64,000 nt of DNA from the NCBI RefSeq assembly GCF_009208735.1, contig NZ_WFLJ01000019.1, positions 1-64,000 on the forward strand, given 5' to 3'. The DNA is from Janthinobacterium rivuli. Its GTDB lineage: Bacteria > Pseudomonadota > Gammaproteobacteria > Burkholderiales > Burkholderiaceae_D. The notes under the pieces were generated by a model that was not told where the DNA came from, did not search any database, and saw only the letters and a list, made by a program, of their open reading frames with translations. The position numbers and the translations under genes are program-made. This document shows positions 48,019-57,600 of the stretch, piece by piece (the stretch's first letter is position 1; every line of letters starts with the position of its first letter).

Positions 48019-49107
48019 TTATGGCAAGGGGAGAACGATCCTGAAATCGGTGTATCCAGGCCGGCTTTCGCACTCGATCACGCCCAGGTGCTGTTGCACG
48101 AAGGTTTGCGCCAAGGTCAGTCCCAGCCCGCTGCCGCCTTCCCTGCCCGACACCAGCGGGTAGAAAATCCGGTCGCGGATCTGGGGTGCGATGCCCGGTC
48201 CATTGTCGATGATATGCAAGTCTAATGCCAGGTTGTAGCGGACCTTGGCCAGGGTCACCTGGCGCGCCACGCGCGTCTTGAAAATCAGCTCCGCATCGCC
48301 CGCCTCGATGCGCTCGGCCAGCGCCTGCGCCGCATTGTGCGCGATGTTGAGCACGGTCTGTATCAATTGCTCCTTGTCGCCGCGAAACTCGGGGATCGAG
48401 GCGTCGTAATCGCGCGAAATGGTCAGCCCGCTGGGAAATTCGGCCAGGATCAGGCTGCGCACCCGCTCGCACACTTCATGGATATTCACGTCGCCCACGA
48501 TGTGCGGGCGGCGGTGCGGCGCCAGCAGGCGGTCGACCAGGGTCTGCAACCGGTCCGCTTCCTTGATGATGACTTGCGTGTATTCGCGCAGCTCGCTCAG
48601 GTGCAGGGCCGGCAATTCCAGCTCCAGCAGCTGGGCCGCGCCGCGGATGCCGCCCAGCGGATTCTTGATTTCATGCGCGAGGTTGCGGATCAGCTCCTTG
48701 TTGACCTGGCTCTGGTCGAGGATGCGCTCCTCGCGGTCGAGCTTTAACTGCTGCACGTTTTCGCGCAGCTCGATCAGCACGCCATCGCGCGGCGCGTCGA
48801 GCGCGCTGATGATGCTGTGCACGCGCAGCGGCTCGCGCCCCAGGCGCTCCAGCGTCAGGTCCTGGCGCAGGTCGGAAAATTTATGTTCGAGCGCCTGCGC
48901 GCAGATGCCGGCCAGCTCATCGGGATTGAGGAACAGCGCCGTCAACTTTTGCCGCGACAGCGCTTTCAATGAGCTTTCCAGCAGGTTTTCCGCCGCCGCG
49001 TTGGCATAGCTGATGCGGCCGTCGCCATCGAGCAGGATCACGGCCGAGGCCAACAAATCAAGGCCGGCCAGGTGGGCGGGACGGCTGGAATGGTTGTCTA
49101 ATGTCAT
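48019..49107 (-). CDS. ntrB: Nitrogen regulation sensor kinase NtrB
   Basis: A cytoplasmic kinase/phosphatase that sets NtrC phosphorylation according to PII. The 362-residue protein has a PAS domain (about 15-110), the H-box NLAHEIKNPLGG (His145), an N-box around LNIAHNAAQAL, and nucleotide motifs DNGPGI and GSGLGLTLAQ. The size and order match GlnL/NtrB. It is followed by ntrC after 48 bases and preceded by the DUF4124 gene with only 5 bases between, so the three are probably one transcript with glnA as an upstream partner. Confidence 0.96.
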   Translation of the reverse strand: MTLDNHSSRPAHLAGLDLLASAVILLDGDGRISYANAAAENLLESSLKALSRQKLTALFLNPDELAGICAQALEHKFSDLRQDLTLERLGREPLRVHSIISALDAPRDGVLIELRENVQQLKLDREERILDQSQVNKELIRNLAHEIKNPLGGIRGAAQLLELELPALHLSELREYTQVIIKEADRLQTLVDRLLAPHRRPHIVGDVNIHEVCERVRSLILAEFPSGLTISRDYDASIPEFRGDKEQLIQTVLNIAHNAAQALAERIEAGDAELIFKTRVARQVTLAKVRYNLALDLHIIDNGPGIAPQIRDRIFYPLVSGREGGSGLGLTLAQTFVQQHLGVIECESRPGYTDFRIVLPLP

Positions 49108-49112
49108 GTGCT

Positions 49113-49622
49113 TTACCGAATATTCGCGATCTCGCGTTTCAGGGCCTCGACGTTCTGCTGAGTCCGGTTGATATTCTCTTTCAACTGCGCCACTCTTTCC
49201 TGGTATTTCGCGTAGTTACGCTCATTGCCCTGGCGCTCGGGCTGGCCGCCATTCAATTCCAGGCGCTGCGCCGCCAGTTTCTGCTCTTCGCTGCGCAACT
49301 CATCCTGCAGGATCTGGCGCCGGTCCAGGTCGCGCGCGCGTTGCTCGGCGCCATCGACCTTGGGAAACGCGCCGGCGGCCGGCGCCGCCGTGGCCACCGC
49401 CTGCGTGGCGGGCCGGGCAGGCGCGCCGGCCAGCGGCGCCGTCTTGCGCGGCGGCTCCGTCATGGCCCCCGGCAAATCGAGCAGCTGGCAATGCGCGCCG
49501 GCGCGCTTGTCCGTGTAGGTCTTGTGTCCCTGCGCATCGGCGCAGACATACAACTGTCCGTGCGCCTGCGCCGCCGCGCCCAGCAATCCTGCCATCAGCG
49601 CCATTCTGTAATGCTTGGTCAA
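49113..49622 (-). CDS. Secreted DUF4124-type protein between glnA and ntrB
   Basis: A 169-residue protein with an N-terminal signal peptide (RMALMAGLLGAAAQAHGQ), a short DUF4124-like segment (LYVCADAQGHKTYTDKRAGAHC), a Pro/Ala linker and a coiled coil over roughly the last 75 residues (RARDLDRRQILQDELRSEEQKLA and onward). It should be periplasmic. The start is TTG 49622, supported by AGGAG seven bases upstream; the first in-frame ATG has no such box. The function is unknown. Its place inside the glnA-ntrBC unit, 5 bases from ntrB, suggests co-expression under nitrogen control. Confidence 0.82.
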   Translation of the reverse strand: MTKHYRMALMAGLLGAAAQAHGQLYVCADAQGHKTYTDKRAGAHCQLLDLPGAMTEPPRKTAPLAGAPARPATQAVATAAPAAGAFPKVDGAEQRARDLDRRQILQDELRSEEQKLAAQRLELNGGQPERQGNERNYAKYQERVAQLKENINRTQQNVEALKREIANIR

Positions 49623-49701
49623 TCTTCACTCCTGTCGGCTCGTGCCGCATCGTTCCTGGGCCGACTATACAACACCACACTCTCACGGCCTTGGCGTACT
49701 G

Positions 49702-49740
49702 CATAAAAAAACGCGGGCGAGACCATCGCCTCACCCGCGT
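49702..49740 (-). terminator. Intrinsic terminator after glnA
   Basis: ACGCGGG / CCCGCGT (49734-49740 with 49711-49717) with inner pairing, followed on the minus strand by TTTTTTATG. It may allow partial read-through into the DUF4124-ntrBC genes. Confidence 0.75.
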
Positions 49741-49778
49741 TTCTTATTCACAACCGGCACATTGCCGGCGTGGCGCCA

Positions 49779-51194
49779 TTACAGCGAGTAGTACATGTCG
49801 AACTCGGCAGGATGCGTGGTCATGCGCATGCGCTGTACGTCCTGCATTTTCAGTTCCAGGTAAGCGTCGATCATGGAATCGCTGAACACGCCGCCACGGG
49901 TCAGGAACTCGCGGTCCTTGTCCAGGGCTTCCAGTGCTTCTTCCAGCGAAGCGCACACGGTCGGGATCAGTGCGTCTTCTTCCGGCGGCAGATGGTACAG
50001 ATCTTTCGAGGCGGCTTCGCCCGGATGGATCTTGTTGGCAACGCCGTCCAGGCCGGCCATCAGCAGTGCGGCGAAGCACAGGTACGGGTTCGCCAGTGGA
50101 TCCGGGAAGCGCGCTTCGACGCGGCGGCCTTTTGGATTGGCCACGTGCGGGATACGGATCGAGGCGGAACGGTTTTTCGCCGAGTACGCCAATTTCACCG
50201 GCGCTTCGTAGCCTGGTACCAGGCGCTTGTACGAGTTGGTGCCCGGGTTGGTGATCGCGTTCAGTGCCTTGGCGTGCTTGATGATGCCGCCGATGTAGTA
50301 CAGGGCGAAATCGGACAGGCCGGCATAGCCGTCGCCGGCGAACAGGTTTTTGCCATCTTTCCATACGGATTGATGCACGTGCATGCCCGAACCGTTGTCG
50401 CCAACGATAGGTTTCGGCATGAAGGTGGCGGTCTTGCCATAGCTGTGCGCCACGTTCCACACCACGTATTTCAGGTTTTGCGTCCAGTCGGCGCGCTCGA
50501 CCAGGGTCGAGAACTTGGTGCCGATTTCATTCTGGCCGGCGCCGGCGACTTCGTGATGATGTACCTCAACCGGGATGCCCAGCGATTCCAGGATCAGGCA
50601 CATTTCCGAACGCATGTCCTGGAAGCTGTCCACTGGTGGCACGGGGAAGTAGCCGCCTTTGACGGTAGGACGGTGGCCGCTGTTGCCGCCTTCGATGTCC
50701 TTGCCGGTCGACCACGAACCTTCGTCCGAACCGATCTTGACGAAGCAGCCCGACATGTCGATCTTCCAGCGCACGCTGTCGAAGATGAAGAATTCCGGCT
50801 CAGGGCCGAAGTAGGCGGTGTCGCCCATGCCCGACGATTTCAGGTAGGCTTCGGCGCGTTTCGCGATCGAGCGCGGGTCGCGGTCGTAGCCCTTGCCGTC
50901 CGACGGTTCGATCACGTCGCACTGCATGAACAGGGTCGTTTCTTCCATGAACGGGTCGATATTGGCCGTGTTTGGATCCGGCAGCAAGATCATGTCGGAC
51001 GCTTCGATGCCTTTCCAGCCAGCGATCGAAGAACCGTCAAAGGCGTGGCCCGACTCGAATTTGTCCATGTCGAAGTGCGACACGGGAACCGTCACGTGCT
51101 GCTCTTTACCACGGGTATCAGCAAAGCGGAAATCAACGAATTTGACTTCGTTTTCTTCTACCATCTTCAAGACTTCTGCGGCTGTCATTGCCAT
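49779..51194 (-). CDS. glnA: Glutamine synthetase, type I
   Basis: Makes glutamine from glutamate, ammonia and ATP as a dodecamer in the cytoplasm. The 471-residue subunit has the family signatures [42 protein letters not shown], the ATP-binding [16 protein letters not shown] and the adenylylation site [10 protein letters not shown] (Tyr400), the target of GlnE encoded at 27277. It is therefore the regulated GSI-beta form. AGGAG precedes ATG 51194 by six bases. A sigma-54 promoter and NtrC sites lie upstream. It heads the glnA-DUF4124-ntrB-ntrC cluster. Confidence 0.97.
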   Translation of the reverse strand: MAMTAAEVLKMVEENEVKFVDFRFADTRGKEQHVTVPVSHFDMDKFESGHAFDGSSIAGWKGIEASDMILLPDPNTANIDPFMEETTLFMQCDVIEPSDGKGYDRDPRSIAKRAEAYLKSSGMGDTAYFGPEPEFFIFDSVRWKIDMSGCFVKIGSDEGSWSTGKDIEGGNSGHRPTVKGGYFPVPPVDSFQDMRSEMCLILESLGIPVEVHHHEVAGAGQNEIGTKFSTLVERADWTQNLKYVVWNVAHSYGKTATFMPKPIVGDNGSGMHVHQSVWKDGKNLFAGDGYAGLSDFALYYIGGIIKHAKALNAITNPGTNSYKRLVPGYEAPVKLAYSAKNRSASIRIPHVANPKGRRVEARFPDPLANPYLCFAALLMAGLDGVANKIHPGEAASKDLYHLPPEEDALIPTVCASLEEALEALDKDREFLTRGGVFSDSMIDAYLELKMQDVQRMRMTTHPAEFDMYYSL

Positions 51195-51293
51195 GCGTAT
51201 CTCCTAAATGAATGTGGGGTGAGCCGACCTTAGTGCGTCTGGGCTGATGAAGCGAAGCAAACATTGCGTGCCACCAAAACTCATAAGGATCAT

Positions 51294-51309
51294 AGCAGAT
51301 TCCATGCCA
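51294..51309 (-). promoter_or_regulatory. Sigma-54 promoter of glnA
   Basis: TGGCATGGAATCTGCT on the minus strand matches TGGCAC-N5-TTGCW at nearly all conserved positions with the exact GG-N10-GC spacing. Transcription would start near 51284, giving a leader of about 90 bases. Confidence 0.8.
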
Positions 51310-51407
51310 GCTTCTGAACGGACGTGGCCGCCAAGGTCAAAACCCGGCCATCCCAGTGAAAGTTTTCCAGCCCGCGATTTTCACGCGCGTTTGCCCACAA
51401 CCAAGAA

Positions 51408-51424
51408 TGCACTATGCAAGTGCA
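51408..51424. promoter_or_regulatory. NtrC-binding site 1 upstream of glnA
   Basis: The palindrome TGCACT-ATGCA-AGTGCA fits the 17-bp NtrC consensus TGCACY-N5-RGTGCA exactly. It lies about 130 bases upstream of the predicted start, the usual enhancer distance. Confidence 0.82.
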
Positions 51425-51436
51425 AAAAACGCATAA

Positions 51437-51453
51437 CGCACCATTATCGTGCA
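51437..51453. promoter_or_regulatory. NtrC-binding site 2 upstream of glnA (weaker)
   Basis: CGCACC-ATTAT-CGTGCA has two departures from the NtrC consensus. Its centre is 29 bp from site 1, about three helical turns, allowing cooperative binding on one face. Confidence 0.6.
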
Positions 51454-51485
51454 TTTTATGCCGATTTCTGAAAAATGCCTCGTTG

Positions 51486-51506
51486 TGGTGCATGCGCCGT
51501 GCACCA
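51486..51506. repeat. Inverted repeat TGGTGCA-N7-TGCACCA
   Basis: Perfect 7-base arms (51486-51492 and 51500-51506). The arms are NtrC half-sites, but pointing outwards. It lies between glnA and the rhodanese gene, about 35-60 bases upstream of NtrC sites 1-2 relative to glnA. Confidence 0.5.
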
Positions 51507-51580
51507 TGGATTCCCGTTTGCGGGGCGCGGACGGCGCACTATAATCGTACTCACACCTGCCCACTTTCATCGAGGACGCC

Positions 51581-52042
51581 ATGAACACCGCCGCCGACAT
51601 CCTGACCACCGCCCGCAGCCGGGCCAATGAAGGTACGCCGTATGCCGGCGCCGTCACGCCGCAGGAAGCATATGACTTGCTGCAAGGCGATGCCGGCGTC
51701 AAGCTCATCGACGTGCGCACGAATGCCGAGCGCGACTGGGTAGGCAGGGTCGACATCGCCGATACCCAGCATGGTGCGGTGCAGTGGGCCACGTATCCGG
51801 GCGGCGTGCCGAATCCCGACTTCCTCGCGCAGCTGGCGGCCCAGGCCGGCAAGGATGAGGTGCTGCTGTTCCTGTGCCGCTCCGGCGTGCGTTCGCGCCA
51901 CGCCGCCAAGCTGGCCACCGAGCACGGCTATATCAACTGCTTCGACATCCTCGAAGGTTTTGAAGGCGACAAGGACGCCGACGGCCACCGCAAGCAGATC
52001 GGCGGCTGGTGCAAGGCGGGTTTGCCGTGGCTGGGCGCTTGA
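51581..52042 (+). CDS. Single-domain rhodanese-like protein
   Basis: A cytoplasmic protein of 153 residues forming one rhodanese domain: VTPQEAYDLL, the buried LIDVRTNAERDWVG motif, and an active-site loop LCRSGVRSR with the catalytic cysteine, consistent with thiosulfate or persulfide sulfur transfer. The C-terminal part (EGDKDADGHRKQIGGWCKAGLPW) is typical of a subgroup in proteobacteria. GAGGA lies just before ATG 51581. It is divergent from glnA; the shared intergenic region holds the NtrC sites, so nitrogen control is possible but unproven. Confidence 0.9.
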   Translation: MNTAADILTTARSRANEGTPYAGAVTPQEAYDLLQGDAGVKLIDVRTNAERDWVGRVDIADTQHGAVQWATYPGGVPNPDFLAQLAAQAGKDEVLLFLCRSGVRSRHAAKLATEHGYINCFDILEGFEGDKDADGHRKQIGGWCKAGLPWLGA

Positions 52043-52117
52043 AAGCAGGAGTAACGGAACAGCTGCCGATGACGGCCATACGTCGACCAGAGACAAGTCC
52101 CGCCCTGGCTTGATGCT

Positions 52118-53485
52118 TCAGGCTGGCTCACCCGCCTCTGGATGTTCGCCCATCAGCGTCAGAATGCGCTTGCGCACGAAATTGATGTGGCTGCGCAAGC
52201 CATACAAGCCATCGGCAAACGACAGCGGTATCGAGATCTGGTTGACCATTTCCTCGATCTGGTCCAATCGCTGCAATTGCGCCGCATACACTTGCGCGCG
52301 CTGCTCCTCCGGCACGTCTTCCAGCGCCTGCTCCACCGTGCGCAGCTGGCCGTACCAGCGGTACACGCGCGAGCGGATGCGCCACACGTACAGGGGCGGC
52401 ACGACGCGCGACAGGGGCAATATCAGGGCGCCGAGCGCCACCACCAGCACCCACATGCGGTCGAAGAAATTGGCCAGCCAGAAACTCATGTAGCGCTGCA
52501 GCACGGGCGCGCCATCCTTGTAGAATTTCAGCGCTTCCGGCGCGACGGGAATTTCCGTGTAGCGCGCGGATGGGAACTGCCCCTGCTGCTGGAACCAGCC
52601 CGTGCCGCCGTGTATGCCGGCCGCCGCCTGCACGAACAGGTCGACCAGGGCCGGATGCAAGTCTTCGCGCGCGACCAGGGTGGCGGTCGGCGCGATCAAA
52701 TGATAATCCTGCGCGGGAATGTTTTGCCCCAGGTCGACGATGCCACGCGGCAAAACGACATGCGTGAGGAAAGGCAGGCGCCGCGTGTACGCTTCCGCTT
52801 GCGAAAAATCAAACAGCTTGATGCCCGGCGTTTGCAGCAACATCTGGATCAGCGGCGCTTCCGGCGCCGAGCTGAACACGAGACCGTCGATGCGCCCTTC
52901 CAGCAGTTCCACCGTGGCGGGCGTATTCTGCAGGTCGCTGACCGTCAATTCCTTCGCTTCCACGCCATTGACGGACAGCAACTGCCGGAACAGGCTGGGC
53001 ACGCCCGTGCCTTCCGGCCCCAGGTTGATCTTCATGCCCTTCAATTGCGTCAGTTCCGTCACCGCCTTGTCTTCGCGCAAGAACAGCCAGACGGGTTCCG
53101 TAAATAAACTGCCCAGGGAAATCAGGCCATGGCGCTCGGCATCGGCGTGCTCCGTCGAGCCGCTTTGCACGAAGGCGATATCGGTCTTGCCGTTATTGAG
53201 GCGTTGCAGGTTTTCCTGCGAGCCCAGCGACGGCTGCAAGGTCACCTTGATGCCGTGCTTGGCCAGGGTGGCCGCGTATTTCTTGCCGAACTCTTCATAC
53301 GCGCTATTGTCCTGCCCCGTCGACAGGCTCACCTGGCGCGGCGGCGCCGGGTCGACCAGCCAGTAAGCGAGCGCGCAGAACGCGCCGACCAGCAGCAGGG
53401 TGGGACCGGCGGTGGCGAGGAAATCGCGCACGGAAAAGCGGCTGAACGCGAGAATTTTGGACATGTGGTGGCGCATAGGTTTCAT
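52118..53485 (-). CDS. Membrane-anchored TAXI-family solute-binding protein
   Basis: A 455-residue protein. An N-terminal membrane helix (FLATAGPTLLLVGAFCALAYWLV) is followed by a TAXI-type periplasmic binding domain (VSLSTGQDNSAYEEFGKKYAATLAKHG and EGTGVPSLFRQLLS are typical), then a second helix (about 350-370, MWVLVVALGALILPLS) and a C-terminal cytoplasmic, helical region of about 85 residues. Ordinary TAXI proteins are soluble, about 320 residues long and work with a TRAP permease; here no permease is adjacent. The extra helix and tail suggest a sensor or scaffold rather than plain transport. Function unknown. Confidence 0.83.
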   Translation of the reverse strand: MKPMRHHMSKILAFSRFSVRDFLATAGPTLLLVGAFCALAYWLVDPAPPRQVSLSTGQDNSAYEEFGKKYAATLAKHGIKVTLQPSLGSQENLQRLNNGKTDIAFVQSGSTEHADAERHGLISLGSLFTEPVWLFLREDKAVTELTQLKGMKINLGPEGTGVPSLFRQLLSVNGVEAKELTVSDLQNTPATVELLEGRIDGLVFSSAPEAPLIQMLLQTPGIKLFDFSQAEAYTRRLPFLTHVVLPRGIVDLGQNIPAQDYHLIAPTATLVAREDLHPALVDLFVQAAAGIHGGTGWFQQQGQFPSARYTEIPVAPEALKFYKDGAPVLQRYMSFWLANFFDRMWVLVVALGALILPLSRVVPPLYVWRIRSRVYRWYGQLRTVEQALEDVPEEQRAQVYAAQLQRLDQIEEMVNQISIPLSFADGLYGLRSHINFVRKRILTLMGEHPEAGEPA

Positions 53486-53593
53486 GGGTGGCTACGATGC
53501 CAAGAAAACCTCAACTATGCAAGGCATCTCACATGCGTGGCGTGGTCAAATCCGCTACAGTAGCAGATCACTCACCTGCCCCCGGAGCCCCGC

Positions 53594-54199
53594 ATGCTGA
53601 AAATTCTTGGAAAAGCCGCCTCGATCAACGTCCGCAAAGTCTTGTGGACCTGCGAGGAACTCGACCTGCCATACGAACGCGAAGACTGGGGCAGCGGCTT
53701 TCGCAGCACGGACGACCCGGCCTTCCTGGCCCTGAACCCGAACGCCATGGTGCCCGTGCTGGTCGACGGCGACCTGGTGCTGTGGGAATCGAACACGATC
53801 TGCCGCTACCTGTGCGCCCAGGCCGGCCGCGACGACTTGCTGCCAAGCAGTCCCCGCGCCCGCGCGCAAGTGGAAAAATGGATGGACTGGCAAATGGGCG
53901 ACCTGAACAACAGCTGGCGCTACGCCTTCATGTCGCTGGTGCGCCAGAGCCCCGCGCACCAGGATGCGGCGCAGCTGGCGGCCGGCATTGCCGGATGGAA
54001 CAAGATGATGGGCATCCTCGAGCAGCAATTGCAGCGCACGGGCGCCTTTGTCTGCGGCGAACAGTTCACCCTGGCCGATATCGTGCTGGGGCTGTCCGTC
54101 AAGCGCTGGCTGATGGCGCCCATGCAACGTCCCGCGTATCCCGCCATCGCCGCGTATCACGCGCGCCTGGAAGCTAAGACCGCCGTGTTTGCCGGTTAG
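53594..54199 (+). CDS. Glutathione S-transferase family protein
   Basis: A 201-residue GST: thioredoxin-like N-domain ([28 protein letters not shown], with the glutathione-contact [24 protein letters not shown]) and an all-helical C-domain. The cis-Pro of VPVL and the acidic ES pair of the glutathione site are visible. Likely roles are conjugation of toxic electrophiles or reductive detoxification. GGAG lies six bases before ATG 53594. Its stop overlaps that of the convergent gene at 54196. Confidence 0.92.
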   Translation: MLKILGKAASINVRKVLWTCEELDLPYEREDWGSGFRSTDDPAFLALNPNAMVPVLVDGDLVLWESNTICRYLCAQAGRDDLLPSSPRARAQVEKWMDWQMGDLNNSWRYAFMSLVRQSPAHQDAAQLAAGIAGWNKMMGILEQQLQRTGAFVCGEQFTLADIVLGLSVKRWLMAPMQRPAYPAIAAYHARLEAKTAVFAG

Positions 54200-54576
54200 T
54201 CCAGTTCGATTGCCGCGACCGTGCCGCCGATGACGTAGCAATCGCCATCGCGGCGCACCTCCTCCAAGCTCGCCGGATCATCGTGCGTATACGTGCCGTC
54301 GACGTCGACGCACCAGACGTCGCCGAAACGCAGCAACTTCACGCCGCAGCAGATGCGGTTGATGAAGTTACCCTGAGTCTTGAGCAGCACTTCCCGCACC
54401 GCGCCCACCGTGATGGCGACCTGGCGCCAGACGTTGCCTTCCAATGCATGATTTCTCGCGTACAAGACGATGCGCACGGCCTGCACGCCGTGGGGCCCGT
54501 ACATTTGCTCGAATGAGACGAGCGCGCCATCGTCAAAACGGTGGTATTGCTCAAAAATGCGCTGCGTTGTTTCCAT
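54196..54576 (-). CDS. Uncharacterised 126-residue protein
   Basis: I do not recognise this family. The protein is soluble, without a signal peptide or membrane helix, and carries a pair of adjacent cysteines ([24 protein letters not shown]). The alternation of hydrophobic and polar residues suggests a small beta-rich domain. AGGAG precedes ATG 54576, which supports it being a real gene. It follows the large penicillin-binding protein gene on the same strand, but a terminator sits in the 63-base gap, so it probably has separate or read-through expression. Its stop overlaps the GST stop. Confidence 0.7.
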   Translation of the reverse strand: METTQRIFEQYHRFDDGALVSFEQMYGPHGVQAVRIVLYARNHALEGNVWRQVAITVGAVREVLLKTQGNFINRICCGVKLLRFGDVWCVDVDGTYTHDDPASLEEVRRDGDCYVIGGTVAAIELD

Positions 54577-54593
54577 TTCTTTTACTCCTGTGC

Positions 54594-54620
54594 AAAAAAA
54601 ACCGGCCCGCGAGGGCCGGC
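54594..54620 (-). terminator. Intrinsic terminator after the PBP gene
   Basis: CCGGCCC / GGGCCGG with a 4-base loop, followed on the minus strand by seven T residues. The next gene's ribosome-binding site begins directly after it. Confidence 0.8.
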
Positions 54621-54639
54621 TTTTAGTTGCAGCAACGAT

Positions 54640-57600
54640 TTAATTCGTGCACTGCTTCGCCACGCCTTCGGCCGACGCGGGCGGCTCGATCAGCGGCATC
54701 AGGCTCGGCGCCAGCGAGACCAGCAATTGCACCGGCAAGGCGCTGGTGAAATCGTAGTTCTTCGATTCCGGTCCGCGCACATACGCCGTCATGCTGCCAT
54801 AGAAGCGCTCGCCGATATTGAAGACGAACGTGGCCGAACGGTTCACATAGCGCGATTCGATCAGGCGGCCGCCGGCGCCATACACGTCGAAACGCTGGTC
54901 GCCCGTGCCCGTCTTGCCGCCCATCGGGATCGGCACGCCGTCGGCGCCGACGAACGCCGTCTTCGCCCGTTTCGCCGTGCCGTCCGACACCACTTCGCGG
55001 ATTGCCTTGGCGACCGCCTTGGCCACGTCCGGCGACAACACTTGCTCCGCCTCCACCTTGCTGCCCCGCTTGACCATGGTGTCATACGGCGTGTTGGCGG
55101 CGAAATGCATGGAATCGATGCGCACGCTCGGTTTGCGCACACCATCGTTGATGATGATGCCCATCAACTCGGCCAGCGCGGCGGGACGGTCGGCCGAGGC
55201 GCCCAGGGTCGTCGCGTAGGACGGCACGAGCGAGTCGAATGGATAGCCCATCTTCTTCCATTGGCGGTGGATTTCCAGGAAACCTTCCACTTCCAGCAAG
55301 TTGGCGATGCGGCGGTCCTGCGCATGCTTGCGGTGCGTATTGAACAGCCATTTGTAGACTTCCTGGCGTTCCTTTTCGCTGGCCGCCACCATCTGCGACA
55401 GGGTGGAACCTTCATGCTGGCGCAGGTAAGCCACCATCCACAATTCCAGCGGATGCACGTTGGCAAGATAACCGCGGTCGGCCAGCGACCAGTTTTCCAT
55501 CGCGTACTGCTGGTACAGCTTGGCCACGCGCTCGGGCGGTACTTCGTTTTGCGACGGCAAGTTGGCGTTGAGGAAGTCGCCGAATTCGGCCACCGTCCCC
55601 TTCGGATTGACGGTGCGGAAGATATTCGCCAGACGCACGGGGGTCGGGCGGATGCTGGCCAATAAGATCTTTTCCTGCTCGTCGACGCTCTTGCCACGGT
55701 ATTTCTGATAGAAGCGGTGCAGGAATTCGCGCCCTTCCTTGTCGGCAAACCGGCTCAAATATTGCGCGCGGCGCGGATCGTCCGCATCCGCCAGCAGCGA
55801 AGCCGATGAATCGGGACGCGAGAACATGTAGTAGCGGGCCACGTCGCGCATCAGGCGCACGAACACCAGATTGGTCGACTGGCGCAGCGCCTGCTGCACC
55901 GTCATGATGCGGCTGTCGTCGAGCTTGGAGAAGTTGCCGAAATGGTGCAAGCCGCCGCCCGTGAAGAAGCCTTCGCCCGGGTTGCCCGAATATTTGCGTT
56001 CCATGGCGGCCGCCAGCATGGCGGGTAAATTCCTCGCCTCGCCGAGCGGCAAAGGTTTCAAGTAGGCAATCGCCCACTGCGACAGCATGTCCTTCGGATC
56101 GACGGCGATCTTACTCAGTTCGGCGGCGCCCATGCCGCCGTAGCGCTGGTGCAGCTGGTCGATGATGTCCAGGTAAGTCACCAGAGTGCGCAGCTTGGCC
56201 GTGGAACCGAGGTCCAGCTTGGCGCCCTCGTTGATGTCGAGCGGCTGGTCGAAATTGTCCGTTTGCACGCGCAGCAAGTTGGCTTGCTCGCCCTTTTGCA
56301 GCAAGGTAAAGCTGTAGACCACGTTGGCGGGGTCGCCATTGCCCAGCATGCCCTTGCCCGTCAGGCCGGCCGCTTTCGCCACTTCCGGGTCGCGCAGCTC
56401 GCGCAAGACCTTGGTGACGGCGTTTTGCGCCTGCGCGTCGAGCGTGCTGACCACTTTCAGGTCCAGGCGGTCGAGGTTGTACAAGCGCGGATCGCCCAAC
56501 ATGCTGGCCAGGTGGTTGCGCACGGCATTCGAGGCCTTGCGCGTGACGAACGAGGTCGACGCTTCCGACTGCACGCCAGAGGCCGTCGATGGGCGCAGCT
56601 TCTCGGCGATGGCCGCATCGCGCAGCTGCGGCGAGATCACGCCCGCCTGCGCCAGCAGGCGCAGATGGCTGTTGGTCAATTCTTCCAGGTCGGCGCCCCC
56701 GGCCACCAGGTAGTGCGAGGGACGGCGCTGCGCGATCAAGAGACTCAGCGCCTGCTTGTAGGCCAGGGCGCTGCCCGGCTGGTCCATATTACCCTTGAGC
56801 AAAGTCTTCACGTCGGCGAACGGACGGCCATACCAGACCCACATGCCGTCGCCGATGCCGTTCACTTCGCCAAAGCCGCTCTTGGCCGACAGCGGCACGG
56901 TATTGAGGTAATTGACGACGATCTTGCGCCGCGCTTCCATGGTGTTTTCGCCATCCTGGTACGAGCGCAGGCTGGCCGAAATCATTTGCAGCAACTTGTC
57001 CTGCATGGAGCTGGTGCGGCCATCTTCCGAATGGCGGTATTTTTCTATTTGCGTGGCCAGGGTGCTGCCGCCGCCGCCCCGGTGGCCGCCGAACATATTC
57101 AGCGCCTTGTCCAGGATCGCCTTGCTCAGGCGGTCCCATTCCACGGCCGGGTTGCGCATGGGCGTGCCAGGGTCGAGCAATTCGCGGTTTTCGATGAACA
57201 GCAGGCTTTGCACGAGCGCCTGCGGTGCATCGGCGAAGCCGTCGAACATGCGCTCGGGATAGCTGGCCGCGAACAGGGGCGCGGCGCGGCAATCGAGGAT
57301 GCTCAGTCCGGCGCGGTTTTTCTCGTGATACGTGGCAAAGATGCCCCGGTCGACCAGTTGCACCATTTTCGGCGACATGCGCGCCTGCGCCGTGACGGCA
57401 TAGTCGCGCGCATTCAGCTTGGAAATGAAGTCAGGCAGGCTGGCATAGCCGAGCCGCTCGTCATACGGGCCGTGCTGCGGATAGCGGATGGCGCCCGCCG
57501 GTGCAGGGCCGGGTTCGACCTTGAAAGTCAGCTGGCGGTCCAGGCGCGTGAAAAATTCCGCCTGCAGGGCCGAGGTGCGCACTTCGCGCATGACGAACCA

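Noticed and set aside
51256..51273. TGGCAC-N6-TTTGCT on the minus strand as a sigma-54 promoter of glnA
   Set aside because: The GG to GC spacing is 12 rather than 10. The box at 51294-51309 has exact spacing and a better fit.
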